Shown in pieces: positions 34,661-43,334 of a stretch of 53,834 nt of DNA (position 1 is the stretch's first letter; each line of letters begins with the position of its first letter). The stretch covers positions 1 through 53,834 of the forward strand of contig QKAR01000141.1 of the NCBI GenBank assembly GCA_003246335.1, written 5' to 3'. Both the position numbers and the translations under genes were made by a program. The notes beneath the pieces were generated by a model. It was not told the origin of the DNA. It did no database searches and was given only the letters and a program-made list of their open reading frames with translations. This stretch comes from Spirochaetales bacterium. GTDB taxonomy: Bacteria; Spirochaetota; Spirochaetia; Treponematales; Treponemataceae.

Positions 34661-35881
34661 TTACATATCGCTCACTCGTTCGACCGGCGACAGAATTTCC
34701 GTCACGCGGACGCCGAAATTTTCGTCGATGACGACGACTTCGCCCTTCGCGATAGGTTTATGGTTTACGAGAATGTCGACGGGCTCGCCGGCGAGCTTAT
34801 CCAGCTCAATGATGGTTCCCTCGCCCATTCCCAATATTTCCTTAATTACTTTTTTCGTGCGGCCGAGCTCTACGGTCATCTCCATGTACACGTCCATGAT
34901 GAGCCCGATATTGCCCTGCTCGGCGCCCATGGAGCTTAGTTGAAGGTTGGGAAATTGCACCGACTGAACGCTGGGATTCATCCCCATGATCTGCCCTTGC
35001 ATGGGATTTCCCATGTTCATGCCGCCCATATTCATGCCCTGCATACCCATGTTCATACCGCCTTGCATGGGATTTCCCATGTTCATGCCGCCCATATTCA
35101 TGCCCTGCATACCCATGTTCATGCCGCCTTGCATGGGATTTCCCATGTTCATGCCGCCCATGCCCATTCCGGCGAGCGGATCGGCGGACTGCATCATGCC
35201 GGCCCCCATGGATTGGCTCGGTGACCCCTTATCGGTTGCACCGCCCAACGAGGCGGCGATTTCAGCAGCGATAGAGGAAGACATAATTTCCCAAAGGGAG
35301 AAGGCCGCGCCGTCGACGGACACCGGCCACGTAACGACCGCGAAATCGGTCTGGGGAAAGCGAACCATGGCTTTCGGCACGTGAACGCTTTCGGCGGGGT
35401 TATTCGCGACGCCCCGTAATCCCGCCTTCTCCAGCGCGGTGAGCTCGATGCCGACGTGCTGGGAAATAGTCTCGCTGATAACGGAAAGCGACATCTCGTC
35501 GAGCTCCGCGTTTGGCTCGTTGTTGACGAGGCTCACGATTTTTTGCGCGAATTCGGGGGCGAGTATGAAAAGATGGTCGCCGACCAGGGACGCGCTGAAA
35601 TCGATGACGCAAGCCGCGACCATTTCCGGTATTTTCCGGAGGAAATTATCGCGCTTGAGCGTCTCTACGGAGGGTTGACCAATGGATATGTCGGCTCCCG
35701 TCATGGAGGAGAGATTCGATTTAATGCCGTCAAGATTCGCGGAGAAAAATCCCTGCAATGCCGCGCTTTGCGCGTCGTTCATTTTCGCCGACGGCCCAGC
35801 GGCAGGGGCCCCGCCGCCGCCCATATCGACACCCGCAAGCAGGGCGTCGATCTCGTCCTGAGAAATGGAACCGTCACTCAT
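34661..35881 (-). CDS. fliY: FliY (FliN-type) flagellar switch protein
   Basis: A 406-residue switch-complex protein. The N-terminal SISQDEIDALLAG is the FliM-type CheY-P-binding peptide. Residues about 40-215 are a CheC/FliY-like domain, but the phosphatase motifs look degenerate: the second reads SVISETISQ, with Ser140 where Asn is expected. Residues 224-301 are an unusual Met/Gly linker made of 22-residue repeats. The C-terminal SpoA domain (about 325-400: MDVYMEMTVELGRTKKVIKEI, GEPVDILVNHKPIAKGEVVVID) builds the C-ring base. The ATG at 35881 is set by AAGGAG nine bases upstream and lies within the end of fliM. Confidence 0.93.
   Translation of the reverse strand: MSDGSISQDEIDALLAGVDMGGGGAPAAGPSAKMNDAQSAALQGFFSANLDGIKSNLSSMTGADISIGQPSVETLKRDNFLRKIPEMVAACVIDFSASLVGDHLFILAPEFAQKIVSLVNNEPNAELDEMSLSVISETISQHVGIELTALEKAGLRGVANNPAESVHVPKAMVRFPQTDFAVVTWPVSVDGAAFSLWEIMSSSIAAEIAASLGGATDKGSPSQSMGAGMMQSADPLAGMGMGGMNMGNPMQGGMNMGMQGMNMGGMNMGNPMQGGMNMGMQGMNMGGMNMGNPMQGQIMGMNPSVQSVQFPNLQLSSMGAEQGNIGLIMDVYMEMTVELGRTKKVIKEILGMGEGTIIELDKLAGEPVDILVNHKPIAKGEVVVIDENFGVRVTEILSPVERVSDM
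34998..35169 (-). repeat. In-frame 66-bp tandem repeat in fliY
   Basis: Two full copies and a partial third of a 66-base unit begin at 35000, 35066 and 35132 and are almost identical in DNA sequence. Each encodes 22 residues built from MGNPMQG, GMNMGMQG and MNMGGMN. Because the unit is a multiple of three, copy number can change without breaking the FliY frame. Confidence 0.9.
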
Positions 35882-36908
35882 ACGCGTCATCTCCTTCTAC
35901 CGATAGTTCTTCAAAATCCTCTTGCTCGAGATCCGCGACCTTTTTGAGGACCTGCACGGCGACTTTCTTCCCGATGACGCCGGCCTGGCACAGGAATTTC
36001 TTTTTGTTTCCGACGCTTAGCGTGAACGGGTCGCCCACGCGAACGTTCGAGAGGCGAACCACGTCGCCGGTGCGCAAATTGAGAACGTCGCGAACCGGTA
36101 AGTTTATCGTGCCGATTTCCGCGACCACGTCCATGTCGACGCTTGACAGTTTTTCCTTGAGGACGCCCATGTACTGGGTCGTCGAGCTGCGTCGGACGGA
36201 AGAAAACCAAAATTGGCTCGATAGTTTCGAGATGATCGGCTCGATCGTGATGTAGGGAATGCAAAAATTCATCATCCCCTCTTCCTCGCCGACTTTCGTC
36301 TCGAGGGTCACGAGAACGACCATTTCCGACGGAGGGACGATCTGCGCGAACTGAGGGTTCGTCTCGATCTGCCCGAGCCGCGGGCGAAGGTCGATAACCT
36401 GCGTCCACGCCTCGCGCATATTCGCGAGAATGCGGACGATGATGCCTTCCATGACGGACTGCTCGATATCGGTGAGGTCGCGCTGGACTTTCGTGCCCTG
36501 ACCCGTGCCGCCGAAAAGTCGATCGATGATCGAAAAAGTGACCGACGGGTCGATTTCGAGTATGGCGTTGCCCTTCAGCGGGTCCATATTGATAACCGCG
36601 AGCGTCGTCGGCGTCGGGATCGAGCGGATGAACTCTTCGTAGGTAAGCTGATCGACCGACGCGACGTGCACGTGAGCCATGCTCCGCAACTGGGCGGAAA
36701 GCGCCGTCGTCGTCAATCGCGCGAACGTCTCGTGCATGATCGAAACGGTGCGGATTTGCTCTTTCGAGAATTTGTCGGGTCGCTTAAAATCGTAGATCTT
36801 GATCTTGCGGGTATCGTTTACCGGGCGAAAATCCTCAGTATCGGTATCGCCCGCGCTGATCGCGGTGAGAAGCTGATCTATTTCATCCTGCGAAAGAACT
36901 TCTGTCAT
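35874..36908 (-). CDS. fliM: FliM, flagellar switch protein
   Basis: A 344-residue rotor switch protein. The N-terminal VLSQDEIDQLLTAI binds phosphorylated CheY. The middle domain, related to CheC/CheX, shows RLTTALSAQLRSMAHVHVASVDQLTYEEF and the GGTG motif (RLFGGTGQGTKV) that contacts FliG. The C-terminal SpoA-like domain (about 255-335) pairs with FliY. AAGGG lies seven bases before the ATG. It converts chemotaxis signals into rotational switching. Confidence 0.96.
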   Translation of the reverse strand: MTEVLSQDEIDQLLTAISAGDTDTEDFRPVNDTRKIKIYDFKRPDKFSKEQIRTVSIMHETFARLTTTALSAQLRSMAHVHVASVDQLTYEEFIRSIPTPTTLAVINMDPLKGNAILEIDPSVTFSIIDRLFGGTGQGTKVQRDLTDIEQSVMEGIIVRILANMREAWTQVIDLRPRLGQIETNPQFAQIVPPSEMVVLVTLETKVGEEEGMMNFCIPYITIEPIISKLSSQFWFSSVRRSSTTQYMGVLKEKLSSVDMDVVAEIGTINLPVRDVLNLRTGDVVRLSNVRVGDPFTLSVGNKKKFLCQAGVIGKKVAVQVLKKVADLEQEDFEELSVEGDDAYE

Positions 36909-36917
36909 CGGCTACCC

Positions 36918-37457
36918 TTATTGCTGCTCCACGATTTCGTATTTCACGAACCGTACGTCCTTTATTTTGGATTTAGAAAGTATGTTATCGTTGATCGAAT
37001 TGCGTATCTCGATCTTGATTTTATCCTCGTTGCGGAGTTCCGCGGCGGTCTTATGCTGGAAGAACGATCGCAAGAAATCGGTAAGCTCGACTAAGCGCGC
37101 GGTAAGCTCGCTCGGCGTAACCTTATCGTCCATCGTGTAACCGAGCGCGATGTCGGCGACGACGGACGCGGGTATCGAGTCGGAAGTGCGGGTTTGAATC
37201 GTGGTGATGGCGGTATACCACTGCAAAACCTCGCGATTAACGGTATATTCCTCGGAAACGGGAACGGAAGACTGATTTTTGCCCTTTCCCTGCATGATGT
37301 TAACCGTGACGACAACCACGGTAACGACGAATATTAAGGCGCCTAATACGATGGCCACCCATTTAAGCAGCTGAGGAATAAGCGACGAACCTTTCTTTCC
37401 ACCGCCTCCGACGTCGGAGTCTCCACCTTCGAGATTGATATCGTCCTGATCACTCAT
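36918..37457 (-). CDS. fliL: FliL, stator-associated membrane protein
   Basis: A 179-residue single-pass protein: cytoplasmic Gly/Asp-rich start, membrane helix at about 33-54 (WVAIVLGALIFVVTVVVV), then a periplasmic stomatin-like domain. It carries the usual ending with KSKIKDVRFVKYEIVEQQ. FliL rings surround the MotAB stators and raise torque, which in spirochaetes matters for cell-body rotation. It lies between motB and fliM. Confidence 0.93.
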   Translation of the reverse strand: MSDQDDINLEGGDSDVGGGGKKGSSLIPQLLKWVAIVLGALIFVVTVVVVTVNIMQGKGKNQSSVPVSEEYTVNREVLQWYTAITTIQTRTSDSIPASVVADIALGYTMDDKVTPSELTARLVELTDFLRSFFQHKTAAELRNEDKIKIEIRNSINDNILSKSKIKDVRFVKYEIVEQQ

Positions 37458-37490
37458 AGCCTTTTTCCTTTTTTAAGCTGAATGATAGCA

Positions 37491-38204
37491 TTAAAAATGC
37501 CCTTCGTCCAGGATTATTACGTCCACTCGACGATTGTACGCGCGGCCTTCCGCCGTGTCGTTCGAATAAAAAGGCCGGGTATCGGCGTAACCGGCGACCG
37601 AAAACCGCTGTTCATCAGCGCCGAAGTCGGTGAGATAATGCAACACGTTTACCGCCCGGGCCGACGACAATTCCCAGTTACTCGGCCACAGCGACGGGTC
37701 GGGCGCCTCGGAGTCGGTATGTCCCTCGATGCGAAAACGGCGGGTACCGAGCTCTTTTTGCGAAAGGAATTGACCGAGACGCAAAAGCGTTTCCCTCGTT
37801 TCTTCTATGTTAAGTTCGGCGCTTCCCGGCCGGAAAAAAGCGTCCGACGCGAGGGTGATGACGAGACCGCGCTCGTCGCTCGATATGGTTATGCGGTTTG
37901 ATTTTACGTCGGGCGCGAAAAGGCTTACCGCTTTCTTGACGGCGTTACCGAGCGACTTACCCTTTTCGGTCGCGGGAAGCGAGTTGACGTTATTGCCGAG
38001 ATCGGATAGCCGCCCCGCCGCGAGGGATTGTCCGCCGCCGGTAGCGTCGTTCGAGATCGCTGCGGTCATAGCCTGAATTTGGGTAACGTCGGCCTCGGAC
38101 GGATCGTAGAGCATGACGAAAAAGCACATACACAGCGTGATCATGTCCGCGTAAGTGTTGAGCCATCCCGATGTTGCCGCTTTCGGTTCCCGTTTTTTTC
38201 CCAT
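37491..38204 (-). CDS. motB: MotB, stator subunit anchored to peptidoglycan
   Basis: A 237-residue stator protein. The single membrane helix contains the ion-carrying Asp20 in [19 protein letters not shown]. The C-terminal OmpA-like domain (about 105-232) shows [15 protein letters not shown] and [17 protein letters not shown], the peptidoglycan-binding site. It forms a channel with MotA, encoded just upstream. The context is a single motAB pair inside the operon. Confidence 0.95.
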   Translation of the reverse strand: MGKKREPKAATSGWLNTYADMITLCMCFFVMLYDPSEADVTQIQAMTAAISNDATGGGQSLAAGRLSDLGNNVNSLPATEKGKSLGNAVKKAVSLFAPDVKSNRITISSDERGLVITLASDAFFRPGSAELNIEETRETLLRLGQFLSQKELGTRRFRIEGHTDSEAPDPSLWPSNWELSSARAVNVLHYLTDFGADEQRFSVAGYADTRPFYSNDTAEGRAYNRRVDVIILDEGHF

Positions 38205-38226
38205 AGTCTGCGCTTATCCTTCGGGG

Positions 38227-39006
38227 TCAGTCCTTCAAGACGTCGGCTTCGATGAGTTTTCTGTCTTTCGGCGACAGATACGTCATGAGCTTTTGAGCGA
38301 GAATGCGCGGGTTATCGCCCGCCTGGATCGACAAAACGCCTTCCAGAACCATTTCCCGCGCCTTCGCCTCGAGGCCGTTTTGATACGAAAGCTTCGTGCT
38401 GATCGGCACGAAAAGCCAGTTCTGCATCATCGATCCGTACAGGGTGGTAACGAGCGCGACCGCCATGTTCGGGCCGAGCGAGCTTTTATCGGCGAGGTTT
38501 GAAAGCATACCGATAAGTCCCATAACGGTTCCGAGCATTCCGAAACCGGGCGCGAGGGTCGCCCAGGCGTTAACGAGCGAAATCCAGGAATTGTGCCGGC
38601 CTTCCATCTGGTTAATCTCGTTTTCCATCAGCGCGCGAATGACTTCGCCGTCGGTGCCGTCGACGACCAGCCGAAGGCCGTTCCGCATGAAATCGTCGTC
38701 AAGATCCTGTATTTCTTCCTCAAGCGCGAGGATACCCTCGCGGCGGGCTTTTTCCGAAAAAGATACGAGTTTCTGAACGATTGCGGCCTCGCCGAAATCG
38801 AAGGTCTTAAAGACGCGGCCCATAACGGAGAAAATGCCGACCGCGTACGACATCGGGTACGTCAGGTACAAACAAAGATAAGAACCGCCGCCGGTTATGA
38901 GAACAGACGGAATATCGATGAGGCCACCGAGAGAACCACCCATGACGGCGGCGAGAATAACGATTCCGAGACCGCCCATCAAGCCGATTAACGACGCAAT
39001 ATCCAT
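38227..39006 (-). CDS. motA: MotA, stator subunit
   Basis: A 259-residue four-helix membrane protein that drives the rotor with ion flow. Marks are the first helix (SLIGLMGGLGIVILAAVMGGSL), the torque-loop region RREGILALEEEIQDLDD and ATLAPGFGMLGTVMGLIGML with the proline/glycine helix 3-4 motif (PGFGMLGTVMGL). GAGGAG stands nine bases before the ATG. It follows flbD by a few bases. Confidence 0.95.
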   Translation of the reverse strand: MDIASLIGLMGGLGIVILAAVMGGSLGGLIDIPSVLITGGGSYLCLYLTYPMSYAVGIFSVMGRVFKTFDFGEAAIVQKLVSFSEKARREGILALEEEIQDLDDDFMRNGLRLVVDGTDGEVIRALMENEINQMEGRHNSWISLVNAWATLAPGFGMLGTVMGLIGMLSNLADKSSLGPNMAVALVTTLYGSMMQNWLFVPISTKLSYQNGLEAKAREMVLEGVLSIQAGDNPRILAQKLMTYLSPKDRKLIEADVLKD

Positions 39007-39012
39007 AGCGCT

Positions 39013-39210
39013 TTACTCCTCGTTCTTAAACGCGCCGATTTGGCGGCGGTAATCAACGATCCGCTGTATTATTTCTTCGGGCTTTTCCCGCACGACGACG
39101 TGCTTTCCCGACAGCATGACGAGAGTCACGTCCGGATTCGTCTCGATCGCCTCGATTTGGTGAGGGTTAATCCAGTATTGCATGCCGTTCAGTCTCGTAA
39201 CCGCTATCAT
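39013..39210 (-). CDS. flbD: FlbD family small flagellar protein
   Basis: A 65-residue protein matching the short FlbD family: MIAVTRLNGMQYWINPHQIEAIE and DVTLVMLSGKHVVVREKPEEI are conserved. It sits between flgE and motA, the standard place in spirochaetes and Firmicutes. Its function is not established; it is unrelated to the Caulobacter FlbD activator. Two stem-loops lie in the gap after flgE just before it. Confidence 0.92.
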   Translation of the reverse strand: MIAVTRLNGMQYWINPHQIEAIETNPDVTLVMLSGKHVVVREKPEEIIQRIVDYRRQIGAFKNEE

Positions 39211-39236
39211 GGTTCGCCCTTTCTTTTTGCGCGAAC

Positions 39237-39282
39237 GGGGCGCGCCGAGTCAGCGGCGCCCCGTACGGCGTTAAAAACGCCG
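39237..39282 (-). promoter_or_regulatory. Paired stem-loops in the flgE-flbD gap
   Basis: The 96-base gap between flgE and flbD holds a perfect 7-bp hairpin with AAA/TTT loop (CGGCGTT/AACGCCG, 39266-39282) and a GC-rich hairpin (GGGGCG and CGCCCC arms with a small bulge, 39237-39262). No T run follows either, so they are not typical terminators. They could protect the flgE message from 3' decay or partly reduce read-through. Confidence 0.6.
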
Positions 39283-39306
39283 CGCATATCTCAAGATACT
39301 ATCTCA

Positions 39307-40698
39307 TTACCGCTTCAAACTCAACACGGTATCAAGCATCGTGTCCGAAGTCTGAATCGTTTTGGAGCTCGCCTGGAAGCCGCGCTGGGTCACGATGAGG
39401 TCGGTGAACTGCTCGGTCAGGTCGACGTTGCTCATTTCCAGCGCGCCGGCGATGAGTTTACCCTTCCCCGCGACGCCGGAGGTGCTGACGTTCGCGATGC
39501 CGGAGTTGTTCGACTGGACGTACGTGTTCTCGCCGGCTTTCTCCAAACCGCCTTGGTTGGCGAAACTCGCCATCGCGATCTGGCCGAGCGTGCGGTTCGC
39601 GCCGTTCGAGTATACGCCGGTGATGACGCCCGACTGATCGATCTTAAAGTTCTCGAGATAGCCCATCGTGTAGCCGTCCTGCTCGTACGCTTTCGTAGAG
39701 CTTTTCTCGGCGAACTGGGTTACGGTGTTCCGTACCGAACCGATTTCGCCTAAGTTGAGGTTAAACGTGTGTCGGGTCGGGGCCCCGTCCGCGCCGGGAT
39801 TCGCGCCCTGCACGTCGTAGGACGCCTGAAGAACGACGTTGCCGGTCGCGGCGGACGCGTTACCGGCGGTGTCGGTGACGCCGGAAAGACGGCCTAAGTT
39901 GTCGAAGCGGACGACGAAGGTATTGCCGGTGCCGTTCGTGGTTCCCATGCCGACGCGCGTGTTCGTCGTCGCGGCGGCGGTCGGATCGACGTTAACCGTC
40001 GCGTTCCACTCGTTTTGAGTGCCGGGCACGCGGGCGAACGAGACGTTCAGCGTATGCTCTTCGCCGAAATCGTCGTATACCTTGAACTCGGTCGCCCAAG
40101 TCGACTTCAGCACGTCGGCCTGCGATGCCCCCTCGGGGATTTCCGCCATGCGCTTGTCGAGATTACACGCGTAATTTACGTTCGTCGTGGCGCGGGCGGC
40201 GATTTTGGCGCCGACCGGGATGACGAGATCCTCGGTTTGGCTTGAGGTATTGAGGATGAGCTGACCGTCCACGTCGCGGGCCTGCCAGCCCTGGACGCGC
40301 ATGCCGTTCCCGGGATTCACGAGCGTGCCTTGATTGTCGACGCCGAAATTGCCGGCTCGGGTAAAGTACGTCTTCTCGCCGGATTTCATGACGAAAAAAC
40401 CGTTGCCGGAAATGGCCACGTCGGTCGACACGCCGGTGGTCTGCAGCGAGCCCTGGGTATGGATGGTGTCGATGGACGCCACGTTCATGCCGAGCCCGAC
40501 TTCCTTCGGGTTCACGCCGCCGAGCTCGTCGGTGGGTTTCGCCGCCCCGGACATCTGCTGAGAAAGCATGTCCTGAAAGTTGACGCGGCCGCGCTTGAAG
40601 CCGGTCGTGTTCACGTTCGCGATATTATTGCCCAGAACGTCCATGCGCGTCTGGTGATTTTGCATTCCGGCCACGCCGGAATAAAGAGATCTCATCAT
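39307..40698 (-). CDS. flgE: FlgE, flagellar hook protein
   Basis: A 463-residue hook subunit. The N-terminal rod-like segment [19 protein letters not shown] and [14 protein letters not shown], and the C-terminal [30 protein letters not shown], are the coiled-coil polymerisation ends. Lys165 (PVGAK) and Cys178-Asn179 (NYACN) occupy the same numbered positions reported to form lysinoalanine cross-links between hook subunits in Treponema denticola. The start overlaps the flgD stop codon (ATGATG), and exported hook length is set by FliK/Tap1. Confidence 0.96.
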   Translation of the reverse strand: MMRSLYSGVAGMQNHQTRMDVLGNNIANVNTTGFKRGRVNFQDMLSQQMSGAAKPTDELGGVNPKEVGLGMNVASIDTIHTQGSLQTTGVSTDVAISGNGFFVMKSGEKTYFTRAGNFGVDNQGTLVNPGNGMRVQGWQARDVDGQLILNTSSQTEDLVIPVGAKIAARATTNVNYACNLDKRMAEIPEGASQADVLKSTWATEFKVYDDFGEEHTLNVSFARVPGTQNEWNATVNVDPTAAATTNTRVGMGTTNGTGNTFVVRFDNLGRLSGVTDTAGNASAATGNVVLQASYDVQGANPGADGAPTRHTFNLNLGEIGSVRNTVTQFAEKSSTKAYEQDGYTMGYLENFKIDQSGVITGVYSNGANRTLGQIAMASFANQGGLEKAGENTYVQSNNSGIANVSTSGVAGKGKLIAGALEMSNVDLTEQFTDLIVTQRGFQASSKTIQTSDTMLDTVLSLKR

Positions 40699-41165
40699 AG
40701 TGCGTTACCCCCGTTGTCTGCGTATACGGTCTTTACCGACGACCAGTCGTACCACGAGCCGTTCACCGAAACCTGCGGGAATTCGCCGCGAGTCGCGGCC
40801 GAGATGGTTCCGGATACGGTCGAATCGCCCGCCTCGACGTCCACTCGCCGACCGACGGCGTTTGACGCGTCGCTGCCGGAAAGCAGCGCGGAGATTTTCG
40901 AGAAGCTCGAGTTCATGTTCGTCATTTGCTCGAGGCTCGAGAATTGCGCCATTTGGGCGATGAATTGGGTATCTTCCATCGGCGCGGTCGGGTCCTGATG
41001 GCTCAACTGCGCGACGAGAAGCTGGAGAAAATCATCCTTGCCGAGTTCCGTCTTGGGGGTCCTTCCGTTGACCGCAAGTGACTTATTGAGGGTGTCAACC
41101 TGTAGCTGAGCGAGCGTCGAGTCCTGTTTGCTCATCGTCGTGTTCAGCGTCGTACCGATGTCCAT
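40695..41165 (-). CDS. flgD: FlgD, hook-cap protein
   Basis: A 156-residue scaffold protein that caps the growing hook. The N-terminal export and cap region includes [22 protein letters not shown] and [18 protein letters not shown], the family hallmark. The C-terminal half is short ([19 protein letters not shown]) and there is no Ig-like insertion, so this is a minimal FlgD. GGAG lies six bases before the ATG. It is coupled to flgE. Confidence 0.94.
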   Translation of the reverse strand: MDIGTTLNTTMSKQDSTLAQLQVDTLNKSLAVNGRTPKTELGKDDFLQLLVAQLSHQDPTAPMEDTQFIAQMAQFSSLEQMTNMNSSFSKISALLSGSDASNAVGRRVDVEAGDSTVSGTISAATRGEFPQVSVNGSWYDWSSVKTVYADNGGNAL

Positions 41166-41181
41166 GCTTTCTCCGTTTTTT

Positions 41182-42534
41182 TTAAGCGAATACGTTTATC
41201 GCGGATTGGGCCGCATAGCCGTATCCGCTTCTTCGAGTATCGGCGGTTCCCGCTTCCAACATTACATCGGGAATCGAGTCGGCGTAAAACGGCGATTTGG
41301 CCGCAGCCTGGGCATCGGCGTCTCCGCGGCCGTTACCCGAGCCCGAAGAGTCGGACCAGGAAAGGTCGAATCCCGCGCTCTGGAAACCGCCCTGCACGAA
41401 AGCGTCCGAAAGCCCGTCGAGGTTTTCGTTAAACGCCTCGTACGCCTCGCGCGAGGAAACGACGATTTTGCCGGTTATTTTTCGGTCGCCCGAGACCTCA
41501 AGGCTGATTTTCACGTTGCCGAGCGTTTCCGGGTGGAGCGTCAGGCGAATAAGGCCTTCGTTATTGTTCTTGAGGATGATCTGTCCCGTCTTCACGAAAT
41601 CGGCCGCGTTATTCTTGAGCTCCTGCGATAGCATCGACTGGAAGCTCTGGCCGTCCGTTTCTTTTCGCTCGGAAAGGGCTCGCGTCTCCCCGGCGGCGCT
41701 TTTACCCGAATCGACGCCGCGAAAGCCAATCGTCATGGCGGCTTGATTGTCGGAGACGAGTTTCGTCGTTTTCGTCATCGGGGACTCGTCGATCGCCGCT
41801 TGCGTTTGCTCGGTTCGCTCGTCGCGAACGTGAATCGTCGGCTTACGGTCTTTGCGAGAACTCGCCGCATCGGTTTTAAGGATCTCGCTATCGGCGTCTT
41901 TCGCCGAGGCCTTCGGTATGGCAGTCTCGGCCGACGCCAATTCCTTGGGCGCGCGGGCGGTATGGGCCGCGACGATGACGGCGGCGTCCTGCGATGCGTC
42001 GAGGGGATTTTCTCCCTTTTTCGCGCGCTCGGTTTCTTTGGCGAGCGCCTTAGGATCGACCGTCTCGGCGGCGCTTTCGTCGGGAACGCGGGCATTCGCG
42101 CGGTTTAATCTCGCGACGACGGCCGTTTCGCCCCGTTTTTTTTCGGGTTGCGTCGAGGCGGCGTCTTTCGCGGTCAATGCGTCGGCGTCATGGCCGACTT
42201 TCCGCGCGCCACCCTCCGGAAGCGTCCGAGCTTTCAGCGCCTTCGCGTCGGTTTTGGAGTCGGCGAACGATAGTTTTTTCCCGACATCCGGTTTCTCTTT
42301 GGCGTCTTCGACGCCGGGGACGACATGAGCGCCCACTGCCCCTCTTTCGGTAGTTTTCGGGATTGGGATTGTTTTCCCGCCCCTTCCTTCCGTGGTACCG
42401 GCGATCATTTTTTCAATGATCGCGAGGAATGAAGATCCGTTTCGTGCAGTTTCCGCTCCCGTTTTTCCGCCCGGTTCACGCTGCGTTCCCGTGAGGGAAA
42501 GCGGCGAGTGAACGGTGGCGTCAAGCGATTGCAT
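41182..42534 (-). CDS. fliK: FliK/Tap1-like hook-length control protein
   Basis: A 450-residue protein. Most of it (about 30-320) is Ala/Lys/Glu-rich, low complexity and probably unfolded, suitable as a molecular ruler. The C-terminal domain (about 345-430) is recognisable FliK: QIILKNNNEGLIRLTLHPETLG, then VKISLEVSGDRKITGKIVVSS and AFNENLDGLSDAF. The ATG at 42534 follows AGGAGG by nine bases; the frame is open 16 codons upstream. In treponemes the gene at this place, ahead of flgD, is called tap1. A stem-loop stands directly before its ribosome site. Confidence 0.87.
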   Translation of the reverse strand: MQSLDATVHSPLSLTGTQREPGGKTGAETARNGSSFLAIIEKMIAGTTEGRGGKTIPIPKTTERGAVGAHVVPGVEDAKEKPDVGKKLSFADSKTDAKALKARTLPEGGARKVGHDADALTAKDAASTQPEKKRGETAVVARLNRANARVPDESAAETVDPKALAKETERAKKGENPLDASQDAAVIVAAHTARAPKELASAETAIPKASAKDADSEILKTDAASSRKDRKPTIHVRDERTEQTQAAIDESPMTKTTKLVSDNQAAMTIGFRGVDSGKSAAGETRALSERKETDGQSFQSMLSQELKNNAADFVKTGQIILKNNNEGLIRLTLHPETLGNVKISLEVSGDRKITGKIVVSSREAYEAFNENLDGLSDAFVQGGFQSAGFDLSWSDSSGSGNGRGDADAQAAAKSPFYADSIPDVMLEAGTADTRRSGYGYAAQSAINVFA

Positions 42535-42549
42535 CACAGTGCACCTCCT

Positions 42550-42587
42550 GATCGATTGCGTAGAGATATTTCTACGGTTCAATGATC
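42550..42587 (-). promoter_or_regulatory. Stem-loop abutting the fliK/tap1 ribosome site
   Basis: On the minus strand, GATCATTG (bulge) CGTAGA - 6-base loop - TCTACG CAAT(bulge)GATC forms about 14 base pairs in three helices. Its 3' base touches the AGGAGG ribosome site (42544-42549) of fliK/tap1. It lies in the 90-base gap after flbB and may set the translation or stability of the message. Confidence 0.55.
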
Positions 42588-42624
42588 GGGAGGTTTGCGA
42601 GGCGGTTTGACTTATTTTTTTCGA

Positions 42625-43248
42625 TTACTGGATCGAGACGGGTTTATTCGCCATTTTGCGCTGAATTTCCGCGGCGCGGTCGGCGGGCATAAGGGAGAAC
42701 CAATAGGAAACGGAGGAGGTTTTTCCGTCGCGGGCGGCGTTCGCCTCCACCTGGCGCAGGATATCGATGACGTCTTGATCGTCCATGGCAAGCAATTCCG
42801 CGACGGCGCTTTTCGGCGGCATACTGTTGAGATAAACGGCGATTTGATTAATATTCGTCGTCCGATCGTCGGCTTGTCGGACGTTTTCGGCGAAAGACCG
42901 CTCTTTTTCCTCGACCGACGCGAGCCTATCGTCTAGTTCTTGGGCTTTTTGGGTAACCTCTCCCTCTTTGCGGTCAATATCGGACTGTCGCAGATCGAGT
43001 TCCTGACTGCGAAGGTCTATCGCCTCCAGGCGCTTGGCGATTCGGTCCGCGTCAAGATCGCCCGGCTCCGCGGGGAGGGTCGTAACGCCGGCGCGCGGTT
43101 CTCGGCCCATAAGCCGATATAAGGGCGCGAAATACTGGCGAGACTGCACGATCCCCAAGTAATCGAACCAGAGCAATCCACCTACGGCGAGAAGCAATAT
43201 CAGGATAAAAAGAACAATGACTCGACCGACCGTTCCGCGACCCGCCAC
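42625..43248 (-). CDS. flbB: FlbB, periplasmic flagellar collar protein (MotE-like)
   Basis: A 207-residue protein: membrane helix at about 9-28, coiled coil at about 70-125 (RLEAIDLRSQELDLRQSDIDRKEGEV region), and a C-terminal MgtE-N-like helical domain (IAVYLNSMPPKSAVAELLAMDDQDVIDILRQVE). In Borrelia, FlbB forms the base of the collar that holds the stators. The start is GTG with GGGAGG just upstream. It is the first gene of this operon, right after a strong promoter; the flgB-fliJ genes that often precede it are not here. Confidence 0.83.
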   Translation of the reverse strand: MAGRGTVGRVIVLFILILLLAVGGLLWFDYLGIVQSRQYFAPLYRLMGREPRAGVTTLPAEPGDLDADRIAKRLEAIDLRSQELDLRQSDIDRKEGEVTQKAQELDDRLASVEEKERSFAENVRQADDRTTNINQIAVYLNSMPPKSAVAELLAMDDQDVIDILRQVEANAARDGKTSSVSYWFSLMPADRAAEIQRKMANKPVSIQ

Positions 43249-43296
43249 AGAACCTCCCCAGCGCGTTTTTTTTTCGCGCGCGTTTCTTTTCGAATT

Positions 43297-43325
43297 ATTA
43301 TATCCGCTTACCGCGCCGCGAACAA
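43297..43325 (-). promoter_or_regulatory. Sigma-70-type promoter of the flagellar operon
   Basis: On the minus strand TTGTTC (43320-43325), 17-base spacer, and a perfect TATAAT (43297-43302), 49 bases before the flbB GTG. It is the only strong promoter seen ahead of the operon. It fits the vegetative sigma factor rather than sigma-28, in line with early-class transcription. Confidence 0.75.
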
Positions 43326-43334
43326 GGGTATTTT

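Noticed and set aside
34998-35169. Possible CRISPR-like array
   Set aside because: The repeats are directly adjacent, lack unique spacers and keep the FliY reading frame, so they are a coding tandem repeat.
43260-43285. GCGCG-T9-CGCGC as a terminator in the flbB leader
   Set aside because: The T run is inside the loop, not after the stem, and the element lies between the promoter and the flbB start.
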